The notes beneath the pieces are model-generated. The model searched no databases. It was not told where the DNA came from and saw only the letters and a list, made by a program, of their open reading frames with translations. DNA of 64,000 nucleotides, from the NCBI RefSeq assembly GCF_900112225.1, contig NZ_FOLD01000007.1:1-64000 (forward strand), written 5' to 3'. Positions within the stretch are counted from its first letter, which is position 1. The number at the start of each line of letters is the position of its first letter. Made by a program: the position numbers and the translations under genes. This document shows positions 1 through 8,853 of the stretch, one piece after another. Source of the stretch: Massilia yuzhufengensis (GTDB lineage: Bacteria; Pseudomonadota; Gammaproteobacteria; Burkholderiales; Burkholderiaceae_D).

Positions 1-96
1 TACCTGGGCTGGCGCAGGGCGCTCGATGGCGGGCGCGTCACGTCTGCCGAGGGATTGCTGCGCCTGGCAATCAAACCCATCCATAGCAAAGGGTGA
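1..96 (+). CDS. C-terminal end of an unidentified protein (partial)
   Basis: Frame 1 is open from the window edge to a TGA at 94-96 and reads as an ordinary basic C-terminus (31 residues, ending in IHSKG). Codon use is GC-rich at third positions like the neighbouring genes, which supports real coding. Too little is present to assign a family. It is followed by a REP-like repeat and a gap of about 210 bases before the next gene. Confidence 0.45.
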   Translation, partial: YLGWRRALDGGRVTSAEGLLRLAIKPIHSKG

Positions 97-108
97 CAGC
101 GCCTAAGA

Positions 109-137
109 AATTGGGTCCCGGCCTGCGCCGGGACGAC
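109..137. repeat. REP-like palindrome (family 1, single copy)
   Basis: Inverted repeat of the form GGTCCCGGCCTGCGCCGGGA followed by CGACG. Related copies lie at 4378, 9143-9271, 11917-12045, 18919, 36466, 44580-44715 and 59941-60024. It sits in an intergenic gap, as do the others. The remainder of 138-309 shows nothing else that can be supported. Confidence 0.7.
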
Positions 138-309
138 GGCTCTACTTTCGCAGGCCACAACTGCTACCGTGGCCTGCAAACTCTTCCTTCCCAACCGAAA
201 ACCGCCATTTCCCCACCCGGGCTAGGATAGTGTTCGTTCATTAACCTGGCCTGCCCTGCAGCCGGACGCCGCGGGCAGTCCTCTTCTACCAACTGGAAAG
301 GATCACGAC

Positions 310-1332
310 ATGGCAATCAGACTCCGCAGACTCCACGACCAGGTCATGGTCATCACAGGCGCCACCAGTGGCATCGGGCTGACCACTGCCCGCATGGCTG
401 CCGCACGCGGTGCGCGCCTGGTGCTGGCCGCACGCAGCAAGGACGCCCTCGCCGAACTGGCGGACGAATTGCGCGCTCGCGGCGTGCAGGTCGAGACCGT
501 GGCGGCCGACGTCGGAGAGATCGATGACGTCGAGCGCATCGGCGCACAAGCGATCGACCGCTTCGGCCGCATCGACACCTGGGTCAACAACGCCGGCATC
601 TCGATCTTCGGCCGCCTGGAAGAAATCGCGCCGGAAGACCATCAGCGCCTGTTCCAGACCAATTTCTGGGGCACCGTGAACGGTTCGCTGGAAGCGGTGC
701 GGCGCATGAAGCACCGGGGTGGCGGCGCCATCATCAACGTGGGCAGCGAAGTGTCCGAGCGCTCGATCCCGATGCAGGGCATGTACGCCTCGTCCAAGCA
801 TGCGGTAAAGGGGTTTACGGATGCGCTGCGGATGGAACTTGAGAAAGAAGGGGCGCCGCTGCAGGTGACCCTGGTCAAGCCGGCGGCGATCGATACGATG
901 TTCGCGGTGCACGCGAAAAACTACATGGAGCGGGAACCGGCCCTGCCGCCGCCGGTCTATGCGCCGGAAGTCGTGGCCGACGCCATCTTGTATTGTGCGG
1001 AGAACCCGAAGCGCGAAGCCTATGCGGGCGGCGCCTCGAAGATGATCGCGGCCGGCTCGAAGCTGATGCCGCGCATGTTTGACCGCTACATGAACGCCAC
1101 CATGTTCAAGCAGCAGAAGTCGGATGTGCCCACTGCGCCGAACCGCCGCGACGCCCTGTACAAACCGGACCCGTCGAGCGAACTGCGCCAGCGCCAGGGC
1201 ATGCCGCAGAACGTGCATGAGACCAGCATCTACACGAAGACGAGCCTGCGCGCGTCCCCGTTGATGACCGCCCTGGTGGGCGGCGGCGCCTTATTTGCGG
1301 CCTTCACCCTGTCCCGGCGGCTGACTCGATAG
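310..1332 (+). CDS. SDR family oxidoreductase
   Basis: Classical short-chain dehydrogenase/reductase, 340 aa. Visible motifs are the Rossmann TGATSGIG at residues 16-23, NNAG at 93-96, and the catalytic Tyr159-x3-Lys163 pair. It should use NAD(P)H to reduce or oxidise an unknown carbonyl or alcohol substrate. After the SDR core of about 250 residues there is a C-terminal extension ending in a hydrophobic segment and a basic tail (SRRLTR), suggesting membrane anchoring, as in some long SDRs related to YqjQ/DltE-like proteins. The start has an AAAGGA motif 7-12 bases upstream. Its 3' end overlaps the convergent acidic-protein gene by 42 bases. The substrate cannot be inferred. Confidence 0.9.
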   Translation: MAIRLRRLHDQVMVITGATSGIGLTTARMAAARGARLVLAARSKDALAELADELRARGVQVETVAADVGEIDDVERIGAQAIDRFGRIDTWVNNAGISIFGRLEEIAPEDHQRLFQTNFWGTVNGSLEAVRRMKHRGGGAIINVGSEVSERSIPMQGMYASSKHAVKGFTDALRMELEKEGAPLQVTLVKPAAIDTMFAVHAKNYMEREPALPPPVYAPEVVADAILYCAENPKREAYAGGASKMIAAGSKLMPRMFDRYMNATMFKQQKSDVPTAPNRRDALYKPDPSSELRQRQGMPQNVHETSIYTKTSLRASPLMTALVGGGALFAAFTLSRRLTR

Positions 1333-1728
1333 GAAGTCCGTGTCCTCCTCGGTCAGTGGCAGATCGGGGATGGACACGATCTGGTCGGTGTCGATATCGG
1401 CGCCGTCCCGCGAGACAGTGTCGCGCCCGGCGGCGGCGCGTTCGCCAGTGCCGCCCATGTCGCTGTCGCCCGAGAAATTGGCGTCGCCGACGTCTGGCCC
1501 GGCGGTGCCGCCGGCGTGGCTGGCTTCGAGGTCGGAAGTGGTGCCGCGGTCGAAGTCGAGGGTTTGTTCCGGATCAATCGCATCGGAAAAACCAGGACCG
1601 CCGACGACGTCGCTGCCGGTATCGGAAATGTCGCTGGGACCGAGTGCATCGATGCCATGGCCCTTGCCGAGACTGCGGTCCGGGCCCTCTGGGAAGTTAT
1701 CGGGATCAAGTGTGCTTGCGCCTGTCAT
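1291..1728 (-). CDS. Acidic low-complexity hypothetical protein
   Basis: 145 aa, strongly enriched in Asp, Gly, Ser and Thr and depleted of hydrophobic residues, so probably intrinsically disordered. No cysteine and no signal peptide. The composition resembles small acidic hypothetical proteins annotated in Massilia relatives, and no function is known to me. The start is preceded by a GGAGAG ribosome site (minus strand, about 1733-1738). The gene converges on and overlaps the SDR gene at the 3' end. The opposite strand is also open here, but its translation is Arg-rich shadow sequence, and the ribosome site favours the minus strand. Confidence 0.6.
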   Translation of the reverse strand: MTGASTLDPDNFPEGPDRSLGKGHGIDALGPSDISDTGSDVVGGPGFSDAIDPEQTLDFDRGTTSDLEASHAGGTAGPDVGDANFSGDSDMGGTGERAAAGRDTVSRDGADIDTDQIVSIPDLPLTEEDTDFLSSQPPGQGEGRK

Positions 1729-1813
1729 GTTGCTCTCCTAAACGTGTTTGCCATAGGAACAGGCTACCGTTTTTTGCAACATCGCGTCGCCCCGCACGGA
1801 CGGGGCCCGCGTC

Positions 1814-2815
1814 TCAGAACGCGCGCCGCATCCCGATGTTGATCGCGCTACCGCCGCCGGTCTTCACGCTGGCGTTCTGGATGCCGCTCAGGTGCCGGAT
1901 ATTCGAATACGCGGCGTAGAAATCCATGCTGCGCGAGACCGAATAGGTGGCGCCGATGGCCATCTGGCGCGCGTCTCGGTTGGCCGGGTCGCGGTCGTTC
2001 TTGCGGATGTAGGAAGCCAGCAGCGTGGTGCAGCGGCTCAGCGGCACCGCTACCCCGGCCAGCACGTCGCGGCTGTCGGTCGAGGCGATGGTGGTGATGC
2101 CGGCGCCGTAGGGGTTGTCCGGATTGAACAGCGGCGAGCTGCCCCAGCCGCGGCTGGCGCTGTAGGCAGCGTAGGCCGTGCCCCAGCCGAAGCGCATGTT
2201 GGCGGCGATGATGGAATTCTTGGCCGCCATGCTGATCCCGACCTGGTCGTAGCGGGTGATCTTGGCGACGTTGCGGTTCTGGTGGGCGGCGCGGATATTG
2301 ATCGGGCCGGCATTGAAGCCGACCGTCATGCCCCAGGCGCGTCCGGACGGCGAGCCATCGACGTCGCCCTTGCCCCAGGACGAACCGGCGCTGAAGCCGT
2401 TGTACTGGCTCTGGTAGGTGACGCTGTCGTCCGTGCGGCGGGCGCCGGCGGCGCCGCTGCCACTGCCGGCCAGGCCGCCGTGGAACGGGTCGCCGACATC
2501 GGTAAGCGCCAGGAATTCCAGGCTGTACTGGCGGCCCACGGTGAGCGCCTCGTGCTCGTGGGCGCGGCGCAGGTCGGCTTCGTGGCTGGTTTCCAGCGTG
2601 AAAATCGCCGGACCGTCGCCGACGCGGCTGCCTGCCGCGCCCGCGTGCGCAGCCTTGCCGCCGGCTTCACCTGACGGCGTTGCGCACCCACTGGTGCAAC
2701 GCGTTTCCTTGGCCACCCCGGCATTGGCGCTCCTGCTCGGAGCCCCGGTATTCTGTGCCGAGGCGCAAGCCGCACTCGCTCCGAGCACAGCACATGCGAC
2801 GATGGACATCTTCAT
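1814..2815 (-). CDS. Porin, Neisseria/Burkholderia type, with atypical N-terminus
   Basis: 333 aa outer-membrane general porin. It has a signal peptide (residues 1 to about 20, cleavage near ASA-QN), the porin pieces AIFTLET and VGRQY, alternating beta-strand sequence through the second half, and the terminal Phe required for BAM recognition (ends GMRRAF). Family members usually start the mature chain with a strand like SSVTLYG and run about 350-390 aa. Here that first strand is replaced by an Ala/Gly/Ser-rich stretch (about residues 21-65) containing two Cys. The protein would form a trimeric diffusion channel if functional, but the altered N-terminus may mean degeneration. It is monocistronic. 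Confidence 0.82.
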   Translation of the reverse strand: MKMSIVACAVLGASAACASAQNTGAPSRSANAGVAKETRCTSGCATPSGEAGGKAAHAGAAGSRVGDGPAIFTLETSHEADLRRAHEHEALTVGRQYSLEFLALTDVGDPFHGGLAGSGSGAAGARRTDDSVTYQSQYNGFSAGSSWGKGDVDGSPSGRAWGMTVGFNAGPINIRAAHQNRNVAKITRYDQVGISMAAKNSIIAANMRFGWGTAYAAYSASRGWGSSPLFNPDNPYGAGITTIASTDSRDVLAGVAVPLSRCTTLLASYIRKNDRDPANRDARQMAIGATYSVSRSMDFYAAYSNIRHLSGIQNASVKTGGGSAINIGMRRAF

Positions 2816-3022
2816 GGCGTCATTCCCTCTCTGATGCCAAGTGTTCGCTTTTCCGGCGAGCTGATCTGTCTATTACTTCACATAAAACAGCAGCTGCTGC
2901 CAAAAATGAGGGCATTGCGGCCGGTGAAGCCTGGCCCTCTGGCCGAACTTTACCGCATACCTAAGGTTCTACACCGTAGAATGAGCGGGCACAAGAGGCT
3001 TTCACAATAACCAGGAGACCTG

Positions 3023-4351
3023 ATGAATCCGGCTGCACGCTCGCTATCCACCCTTGCCCTGGCGTTCTGCGCCGCTTTCGCTCCCCTGCCCGCGCTTGCC
3101 CAGCAGGGCGCCGCTGCACCGATGGCGCATGTTGCGTGGTCGAAAAATGCGAATATCTATGAAGTGAATATTCGCCAGTACACGAAGGAAGGGACCTTCA
3201 ATGCCTTCGCGGCCCACCTCCCGCGGCTGCGCAAGATGGGCGTGGACATCCTGTGGCTGATGCCGGTGCAGCCGATCGGCGTCAAGAACCGCAAGGGCAC
3301 GCTCGGCAGTTACTACGCGGTGCGCGACTACACTGCCGTGAACCCGGAATTCGGCAGCATGGACGACTTCAAGCGCCTGGTGAAGCAGGCGCAGGGCCTG
3401 GGCATGCGCGTCATCCTCGACTGGGTCGCCAACCACACCGCGTTTGACAACCCGTGGACCGTCCAGCACAAGGACTGGTACCTGAAGGACGCCAAGGGCG
3501 AGATCTTCCCGGTCACCTATACCGAAGGCGCCGAGCCGGAATACTGGACCGACGTGACAGGCCTGGACTGGAAGCAGCCGGCCCTGTGGAAAGGCATGAC
3601 CGAGGCCATGGCCTTCTGGGTGCGAGAAACCGGCATCGACGGCTTCCGCTGCGACGTGGCGGCCAAGGTGCCCACCGCGTTCTGGGAAGGGGCGCGGGTC
3701 GAGCTGGAGAAGATCAAGCCGGTATTCATGCTGGCCGAAGCCTGGCAGCCCGAGCTCCACACGCGCGCCTTCGACATGACCTATGGCTGGGACACGGTGA
3801 CAGTCTTCAAGGACATCGCCAAGGGCAAGGCCGACGCCCGCACCCTGCGCACGCTGTTCGAGAAGCCGCCGGTGGCCTATCCCGACCACGCCTACCGCAT
3901 GCGCTTCACCAGCAACCACGACGAGAACTCCTGGCACGGCAGCGACAAGGAACACTACGGCCAGGCCTTCAAGGCCATGGCGGTACTGGCGGCGACGCTG
4001 CCAGGCATGCCCCTGATTTACGGCGGACAGGAGGCGGGGCTGGACAAGCGGATCGAATTCTTTGAAAAGGACCCGATCGCGTGGAAGGGATATCCGAACG
4101 CGGACTTCTATACCTGGCTGCTCAAGCTCAAGCACGACAACCCGGCGCTGTGGAATGGGCAGTATGGCGGGCCGCTGAAGGTGCTGGAAACGGGCAACGA
4201 CAAGGTGTTCGCGTTCCGGCGCGAGAAGGAGGGCAATGCGGTGACGGTGCGGGTGAATTTGACGGGGGTGGAGCAGCGCTTTGCGCTGGCCGGCGGGAAG
4301 CAGGAGTCGCTCGGGGCGTGGGCGTATGGGGTGACGGCGCCGGCGAAATGA
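3023..4351 (+). CDS. Secreted alpha-amylase family (GH13) glycoside hydrolase
   Basis: 442 aa with a signal peptide (cleavage near ALAQQ, residue 27). The GH13 (beta/alpha)8 barrel motifs are in order: region I DWVANH from Asp133, region II GFRCD with nucleophile Asp211, region III with acid/base Glu239 (LAEAW), and region IV SNHDE with Asp300. It should hydrolyse or rearrange alpha-1,4-glucans such as starch or maltodextrins in the periplasm or outside the cell. A short all-beta C-terminal domain follows the barrel. An AGGAGA ribosome site lies just before the ATG. It stands alone, followed by a REP-like palindrome. The exact specificity (amylase, neopullulanase or other) cannot be read from sequence. 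Confidence 0.92.
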   Translation: MNPAARSLSTLALAFCAAFAPLPALAQQGAAAPMAHVAWSKNANIYEVNIRQYTKEGTFNAFAAHLPRLRKMGVDILWLMPVQPIGVKNRKGTLGSYYAVRDYTAVNPEFGSMDDFKRLVKQAQGLGMRVILDWVANHTAFDNPWTVQHKDWYLKDAKGEIFPVTYTEGAEPEYWTDVTGLDWKQPALWKGMTEAMAFWVRETGIDGFRCDVAAKVPTAFWEGARVELEKIKPVFMLAEAWQPELHTRAFDMTYGWDTVTVFKDIAKGKADARTLRTLFEKPPVAYPDHAYRMRFTSNHDENSWHGSDKEHYGQAFKAMAVLAATLPGMPLIYGGQEAGLDKRIEFFEKDPIAWKGYPNADFYTWLLKLKHDNPALWNGQYGGPLKVLETGNDKVFAFRREKEGNAVTVRVNLTGVEQRFALAGGKQESLGAWAYGVTAPAK

Positions 4352-4377
4352 GGACCTCTGTTCTGTTGCCAACCGCA

Positions 4378-4413
4378 AGACCGTCGTACGCGCCACTGGC
4401 GCCTACGACGGGG
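4378..4413. repeat. REP-like palindrome (family 1)
   Basis: Palindrome built on GTCGTACGCGCCACTGGCGC followed by CTACGAC, in the 80-base gap between the amylase and the convergent regulator gene. It could also act as a bidirectional transcription barrier, although no T-run is present. Confidence 0.7.
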
Positions 4414-4431
4414 TGAGATTAGCGACTGTGG

Positions 4432-5163
4432 TTACCGCCGCAATCCCGCAAACCCCATCGGCTCCCACTCCCTCAACGCCAGCAACAACCCCGTCCCGCG
4501 CCGTTGAGGCAGCGGCGCGGCCAGGCTTTCCTCGTGAAGCTGCGCAAAGCGCGCGCGCAGCTGCCGCAATTCTCCCTGCAGCTTCGCACGCGCACTCTCG
4601 GTCAGCATCCCGTGCACGAAGTCCAGCGCGTCGCCCGGCTGCCCGAACGCGCTGTCGATAAATTCCGGCATCCCCTGCTCCCGGAAATAGGAACGGATCG
4701 GCCCACCCGGCAGCCAGTCGAAATCGCGCGCAACGTTCAGGCGGATCCGGTTCCCGGGCAGAAGCGTGATCAACTCAAGCCTGTCCAAGCGCAGCAACTG
4801 CTGCACGCATTCGGCCTCGGTGAGCCGGTAGGCCTGCAGCATCTCGGCCATGGTCCAGTGGTTCAGCGCGCACACCGCCACCAGCAGCAGGCGCAGGTCG
4901 GACACCAGTTCGCGTTCCTGCGCCGGGCTCAAGGTGCGCAGGCGCTGGTGGCCCTGGCCGGCTTCCTGGGCCAGTTCGGCCAGCGTGAGGCCCAGCAGGC
5001 CGCAGATCTCGACCAGGCGGTCGAGCGTGAACTGCTCGGTGGCGAACAGGCGCTTGACGCTCGGTTCGGACAGGTCGAGCGCCTCGGCGACGTCGCGGTA
5101 GGTCTTGCCTTGCTGTTTGAGCTCGCGCTTGAGCGTGGCGATGAGTTGGGAGATCTCGGACAT
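4432..5163 (-). CDS. XRE-family helix-turn-helix transcriptional regulator
   Basis: 243 aa. Residues about 5-60 form a Cro/C1-type HTH (TYRDVAEALDLSEPSVKRLF). The rest is a conserved alpha-helical region found in betaproteobacterial relatives, with no catalytic motif. I chose the ATG at 5163 because the HTH starts immediately after it. The frame is open further upstream, but that part is an Arg/Pro/Cys-rich shadow of the neighbouring GGDEF gene. It is a cytoplasmic DNA-binding protein with unknown target genes, and follows the diguanylate cyclase gene on the same strand after 37 bases. Confidence 0.85.
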   Translation of the reverse strand: MSEISQLIATLKRELKQQGKTYRDVAEALDLSEPSVKRLFATEQFTLDRLVEICGLLGLTLAELAQEAGQGHQRLRTLSPAQERELVSDLRLLLVAVCALNHWTMAEMLQAYRLTEAECVQQLLRLDRLELITLLPGNRIRLNVARDFDWLPGGPIRSYFREQGMPEFIDSAFGQPGDALDFVHGMLTESARAKLQGELRQLRARFAQLHEESLAAPLPQRRGTGLLLALREWEPMGFAGLRR

Positions 5164-5200
5164 GCGGCGATGGTAGCAGCCGCCCTGCCCCGTGGGCAAG

Positions 5201-6895
5201 CTAGAGCGCGGCGGCCAGCGCCACGCCGTTCTTGCCGGTGCGCTTGACCGCGTACATCGCGTGGTCGGCGCGCGCCAGCCAGGCGTCGACATCGGGCAGG
5301 TCTTCCGGGCGGTGCAGTGCGATGCCGATGCTGGCTCCGCCCCGCACGCTGGCGCGGTGCAGCAGGAAGGGTTCATTGAGCACCCCGAGCAGCTTGCGCG
5401 CGGTCTCTTCGGCGTGGGCGGCGTCGGTCAGCATCTCCAGTACCACCACGAACTCGTCGCCGGCCAGGCGCGCCACCATGTCGGTCTTGCGCACGCCCTG
5501 CAGCAGGCGGGCGCCGAACTGGCGCAGCAGCTCGTCGCCCTCTTCGTGGCCATGGCTGTCGTTGACGGCCTTGAAGCCGTCCATGTCGAGGAACAGCAGC
5601 GCGCACGGACGGCCGACGCGGCGCGCGCGGTTCATCGCCTCGGGCAGCGCTTCGAGCAGCGCGCGCCGGTTCGGCAGACCGGTGAGCACGTCGCGCAGCA
5701 GCAGCGCCTGCAGCTCCGCGGTGCGTTCGGCCACGGCCGCTTCCAGGCCTTCGTTCAGCGCCAGCAATGCGTGGCGGTGCGCGGTCTCGCTGCGCACCAG
5801 GTCGCGCATGGTGGCCGACAGGATCTGCGTTTCCAGGAAGCCGTCCACCTGCGGGATCGGCGGCGGTTCCTGGCCGGCGTTGGTGGCGGCCGTCACGCGT
5901 TCGATCGCTTCGCGCAGTTCGGCTATCGGGCGCGTGAGCCGGCGCGCCGCCAGCGCCGCGGCGCCGGCCAGCAGCAGCGCGAGCAGCGCGCTCCAGGCCA
6001 GCATGCGGTGCTTCAGGTCGACCGTGCCCTCCATCGCGCGGTCTTCGGTCTGGCGCACCAGCACCGTCCAGCGCAGCGAGCTGGCGTCGAGCATGTCGCC
6101 GGTCTGGCTGTAGCCGGTGAGGTAGGCGCGCCCGTCGGGCCAGACTTCGCGCAGCGAGCCGGTCATGCCCTTTTGCGCCAGGCGCAGGCTGGTGGTGTCG
6201 ACCCTGCTCTCGACCAGGGACTGGGGGCCGAGCATCACGGTGCCGTCGTCGCGGATCACGATGATCTCGGCGCCGTATTCGCGCAGCGCCGGCGTGAGCA
6301 GCTTGCGCGCATGGACACGCGCCCATTCCCAGCTCAGGTGCAGGCCCAGCACGCCGGTCGGGTTGCCGGCCAGGTCGACGATCGGGCCGGACGCATCGAC
6401 GAAGCGCCACGGGTCGGGCCTGCGCGGCAGGATTTTCTCGAGCAGGACGGCGGGGTGGTAGTCCGAGGCGTGCACGCCGCGCATGCCCGCGGTGAACCAC
6501 GGGCGCTTGGCGACGTTGGCGCCTTCCAGCATGCTGCCGGTCGACGCAGTGACCTTGCCATCGAGGTCGGCGATGCCGATCCAGGCGTAGTCGGGGAAGG
6601 TGCGCTGCAGGCTTTCGAGCACGGTGCGCGCTTCCCTGGTGTCGCGCGCATGGCGGATCTGCGGCAGTTCGGCCAGCAGGCGGGTGTCGCCCAGCGCCTT
6701 TTCGATGACGCGGTTGAGCGAATCGCGCATCTGCCACGACAGCTGCTGCAGGCGCAGCTGCGCTTCCTCGCGCGCCTGGCGCACCGCGAAATGGTTCACC
6801 AGCGCCATCTGCAGGGCGACAGTCAGCGCAACCGTCGCACAGACGGCCAGGGTCACCAGGGTAGAGAGCCGCAGTTTGCCGGGGAAGCTGTTCAT
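5201..6895 (-). CDS. Membrane-bound diguanylate cyclase (Cache-like sensor plus GGDEF)
   Basis: 564 aa. A transmembrane helix near residues 10-32 is followed by a periplasmic Cache-like sensor of about 240 residues, a second membrane helix near residues 275-300, a linker, and a C-terminal GGDEF domain. The active-site loop is AGDEF, a functional variant in many cyclases. An RKTD inhibitory site lies exactly five residues upstream, so product inhibition by c-di-GMP is expected. It makes c-di-GMP from two GTP in response to an external ligand. It is monocistronic or loosely linked to the downstream XRE gene. Confidence 0.93.
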   Translation of the reverse strand: MNSFPGKLRLSTLVTLAVCATVALTVALQMALVNHFAVRQAREEAQLRLQQLSWQMRDSLNRVIEKALGDTRLLAELPQIRHARDTREARTVLESLQRTFPDYAWIGIADLDGKVTASTGSMLEGANVAKRPWFTAGMRGVHASDYHPAVLLEKILPRRPDPWRFVDASGPIVDLAGNPTGVLGLHLSWEWARVHARKLLTPALREYGAEIIVIRDDGTVMLGPQSLVESRVDTTSLRLAQKGMTGSLREVWPDGRAYLTGYSQTGDMLDASSLRWTVLVRQTEDRAMEGTVDLKHRMLAWSALLALLLAGAAALAARRLTRPIAELREAIERVTAATNAGQEPPPIPQVDGFLETQILSATMRDLVRSETAHRHALLALNEGLEAAVAERTAELQALLLRDVLTGLPNRRALLEALPEAMNRARRVGRPCALLFLDMDGFKAVNDSHGHEEGDELLRQFGARLLQGVRKTDMVARLAGDEFVVVLEMLTDAAHAEETARKLLGVLNEPFLLHRASVRGGASIGIALHRPEDLPDVDAWLARADHAMYAVKRTGKNGVALAAAL

Positions 6896-7074
6896 GAACT
6901 GCTCATCACTTTATAAAATAGTCGCACATTGTAACGACCTTCCTGCCCATAGCTAAATACAAATAGGCATCATTCGTTGCGTATCAGGCAAATTTCATGG
7001 TGTTTGCAACGCGACGATGGCGGGGTCGCGGCGGTATACCATTGAGGCGCATATCCACCCGACCGGAGTCATCG

Positions 7075-8202
7075 ATGAAACCAGCCGCCTGCCTGTTCGC
7101 CACCCTGCTCGCCGGATGTGCGGCCGCGCCGCCCCCGGTCACCGTCCTTCCTGACGACGAAGTAAGCCGCTTGATGGCGCGTGAAAACGTGCAGGGCCTG
7201 GGCCTGGCGGTGATCGCGCGCGGGCAGGTGGTCAGCGTGAAGGCCTACGGCCAGCGCAACGTCGAACGCGGCCTGCCCCTGACGCCACACACGGTGATGT
7301 ACGGCGCCTCGCTGACCAAGGCGGCTTTCGCGTACATGCTGCTGCAGCTGGTGGATGAAGGAAAGCTCGACCTCGACGCCTCCGTCGCCACCCTGCTGCC
7401 CCAGCCGCTGCCCGCCTACACCAAGCCGGACGACTACGCCGACCTGGCGGGCGACGAACGCTGGCGCAAGCTGACGCCGCGCATCCTGCTCACCCATTCG
7501 ACGGGCTTTGCCAACTTCCGCTGGCTGGAACCGGACCGCAAGCTGCGCTTCCACTACGACCCGGGCGCGCGCTACGGCTATTCGGGCGAAGGCTTCTACA
7601 TCCTGCAGCTGATCGTCGAACGTGGGCTGGGCCTGGATACGGGCAAGGAAATGCAGCGCCGCGTGTTCGACCGCTTCGGCATGCGCAACACCAGCATGCA
7701 ATGGCGGCCCGACTTCGCCGCCAACCTCGCCGATGGCTACACACAAGAGGGCAAATTCGTGCCGCACGACGAGCGTAGCCGGACCAGCGCGGCCGGGTCG
7801 ATGGACACCACCATCGACGACCAGGCGCGCCTGTGGGCAGGCGTGATGCGTGGAGAAGAACTGAGCGCGGCGTCGCGCGCGATGATGGTCAAGGCCCAGC
7901 TGCCGATTACCTCGAACAACCAGTTCCCGACGCTGTTGCCCGGCCAGGTGGCCTGGCCGCAGTCGCTGGCCGCTGGCCTGGGCGTGGTCACTTTCCGCGA
8001 CCGCAGCGGGCCGGCGTGGTTCAAGGGGGGCCACAACGACAGTACCGGCAACATGGTGCTGTGCCTGGAGCGCGGCCAGCGCTGCGTGGTCATGCTGGCC
8101 AACGACGTGCGCGCCGAACGGATCTATCCCGAACTGGCGCGGCGCGTGCTGGGGGACACGGACATGCCGTGGCAGTGGGAGTACGGGTGGTACCAGCCCT
8201 AG
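7075..8202 (+). CDS. Serine hydrolase lipoprotein, beta-lactamase class C/EstB-like
   Basis: 375 aa. The N-terminus is a lipoprotein signal with lipobox LLAGC. The SxxK motif is S79-L-T-K82 (YGASLTKAAF). A YSG-type tyrosine motif (RYGYSGEGFY) and a GGHND segment near the end stand in for the second and third motifs of this fold. Members are esterases, D-aminopeptidases or peptidoglycan peptidases, rarely true beta-lactamases. I used the ATG at 7075 because it begins the lipoprotein signal; the in-frame ATG at 6997 gives an Arg-rich, unlikely leader. Probably anchored to the membrane facing the periplasm. Confidence 0.85.
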   Translation: MKPAACLFATLLAGCAAAPPPVTVLPDDEVSRLMARENVQGLGLAVIARGQVVSVKAYGQRNVERGLPLTPHTVMYGASLTKAAFAYMLLQLVDEGKLDLDASVATLLPQPLPAYTKPDDYADLAGDERWRKLTPRILLTHSTGFANFRWLEPDRKLRFHYDPGARYGYSGEGFYILQLIVERGLGLDTGKEMQRRVFDRFGMRNTSMQWRPDFAANLADGYTQEGKFVPHDERSRTSAAGSMDTTIDDQARLWAGVMRGEELSAASRAMMVKAQLPITSNNQFPTLLPGQVAWPQSLAAGLGVVTFRDRSGPAWFKGGHNDSTGNMVLCLERGQRCVVMLANDVRAERIYPELARRVLGDTDMPWQWEYGWYQP

Positions 8203-8205
8203 GGC

Positions 8206-8853
8206 TCAGTTACCGAAATAGCGTCCGGGACGGTGCCAGGCCATGACCATGCTGCTCATGGCGATCGCGCTCAGCGACGACCAGCCCACCAGCACCGGCT
8301 CGACGATCGCCAGCGCCGCCAGCAGGATCACCGCGTCGATCAGCACCTGGGTGCGGCCGGCGTTGATGCCGTACTTCTTCTGCAGCCACAAGGTGACGAT
8401 ACCGGTGCCGCCCACGCCGGCGCCATGCCGCGCCAGCGCCAGGATGCCCATGCCGCAGAAGGTGCCGCCGCCGAGGGCCGCCACCATCGGGTCCACGTGG
8501 CCGATGACGAGGCCATTCGGGATCAGCTTCAGCAAGGTCATGATCAGGACGCTGCCGACCAGGGACTTCGCCGTGAAGCGCCAGCCCATGAACAGGTAGC
8601 CGAACAGGAAGAACGGCAGGTTGATCAGCATGAACAGCAGGCCGACCGAGTGCCCGGTGGTGTAGGAGGCCAGCAGCGAGATGCCGGCCACGCCGCCCGT
8701 GATCAGGCCGGCCGCCTGCAGTAGCAGGACACCCATGACGACAAACAGGACGCCGACGGCGATGCCGTAGGTATCGTCCAGGAAGGAATGCGGCTTGACG
8801 GACACCTGGCGGTTCCCCTGTACGGTTTGCGGCTGCAAGGCGCCATGCATCAT
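8206..8853 (-). CDS. YitT-family integral membrane protein
   Basis: 215 aa with five or six hydrophobic helices and the glycine-rich GLITGGVAGISLL segment typical of the YitT (DUF161) family. The C-terminal DUF2179 domain seen in Firmicute members is absent, as in many proteobacterial versions. Function is unproven. The start is placed at the tandem ATGATG (8853/8850), preceded by a GGAGG site. The in-frame upstream extension is unlike family members. It converges on the serine hydrolase with a 3-base gap. Confidence 0.85.
   Translation of the reverse strand: MMHGALQPQTVQGNRQVSVKPHSFLDDTYGIAVGVLFVVMGVLLLQAAGLITGGVAGISLLASYTTGHSVGLLFMLINLPFFLFGYLFMGWRFTAKSLVGSVLIMTLLKLIPNGLVIGHVDPMVAALGGGTFCGMGILALARHGAGVGGTGIVTLWLQKKYGINAGRTQVLIDAVILLAALAIVEPVLVGWSSLSAIAMSSMVMAWHRPGRYFGN

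Noticed and set aside
5192..6916. Plus-strand open frame opposite the diguanylate cyclase
   Set aside because: Antisense artefact; the minus strand encodes a complete sensor-GGDEF protein.
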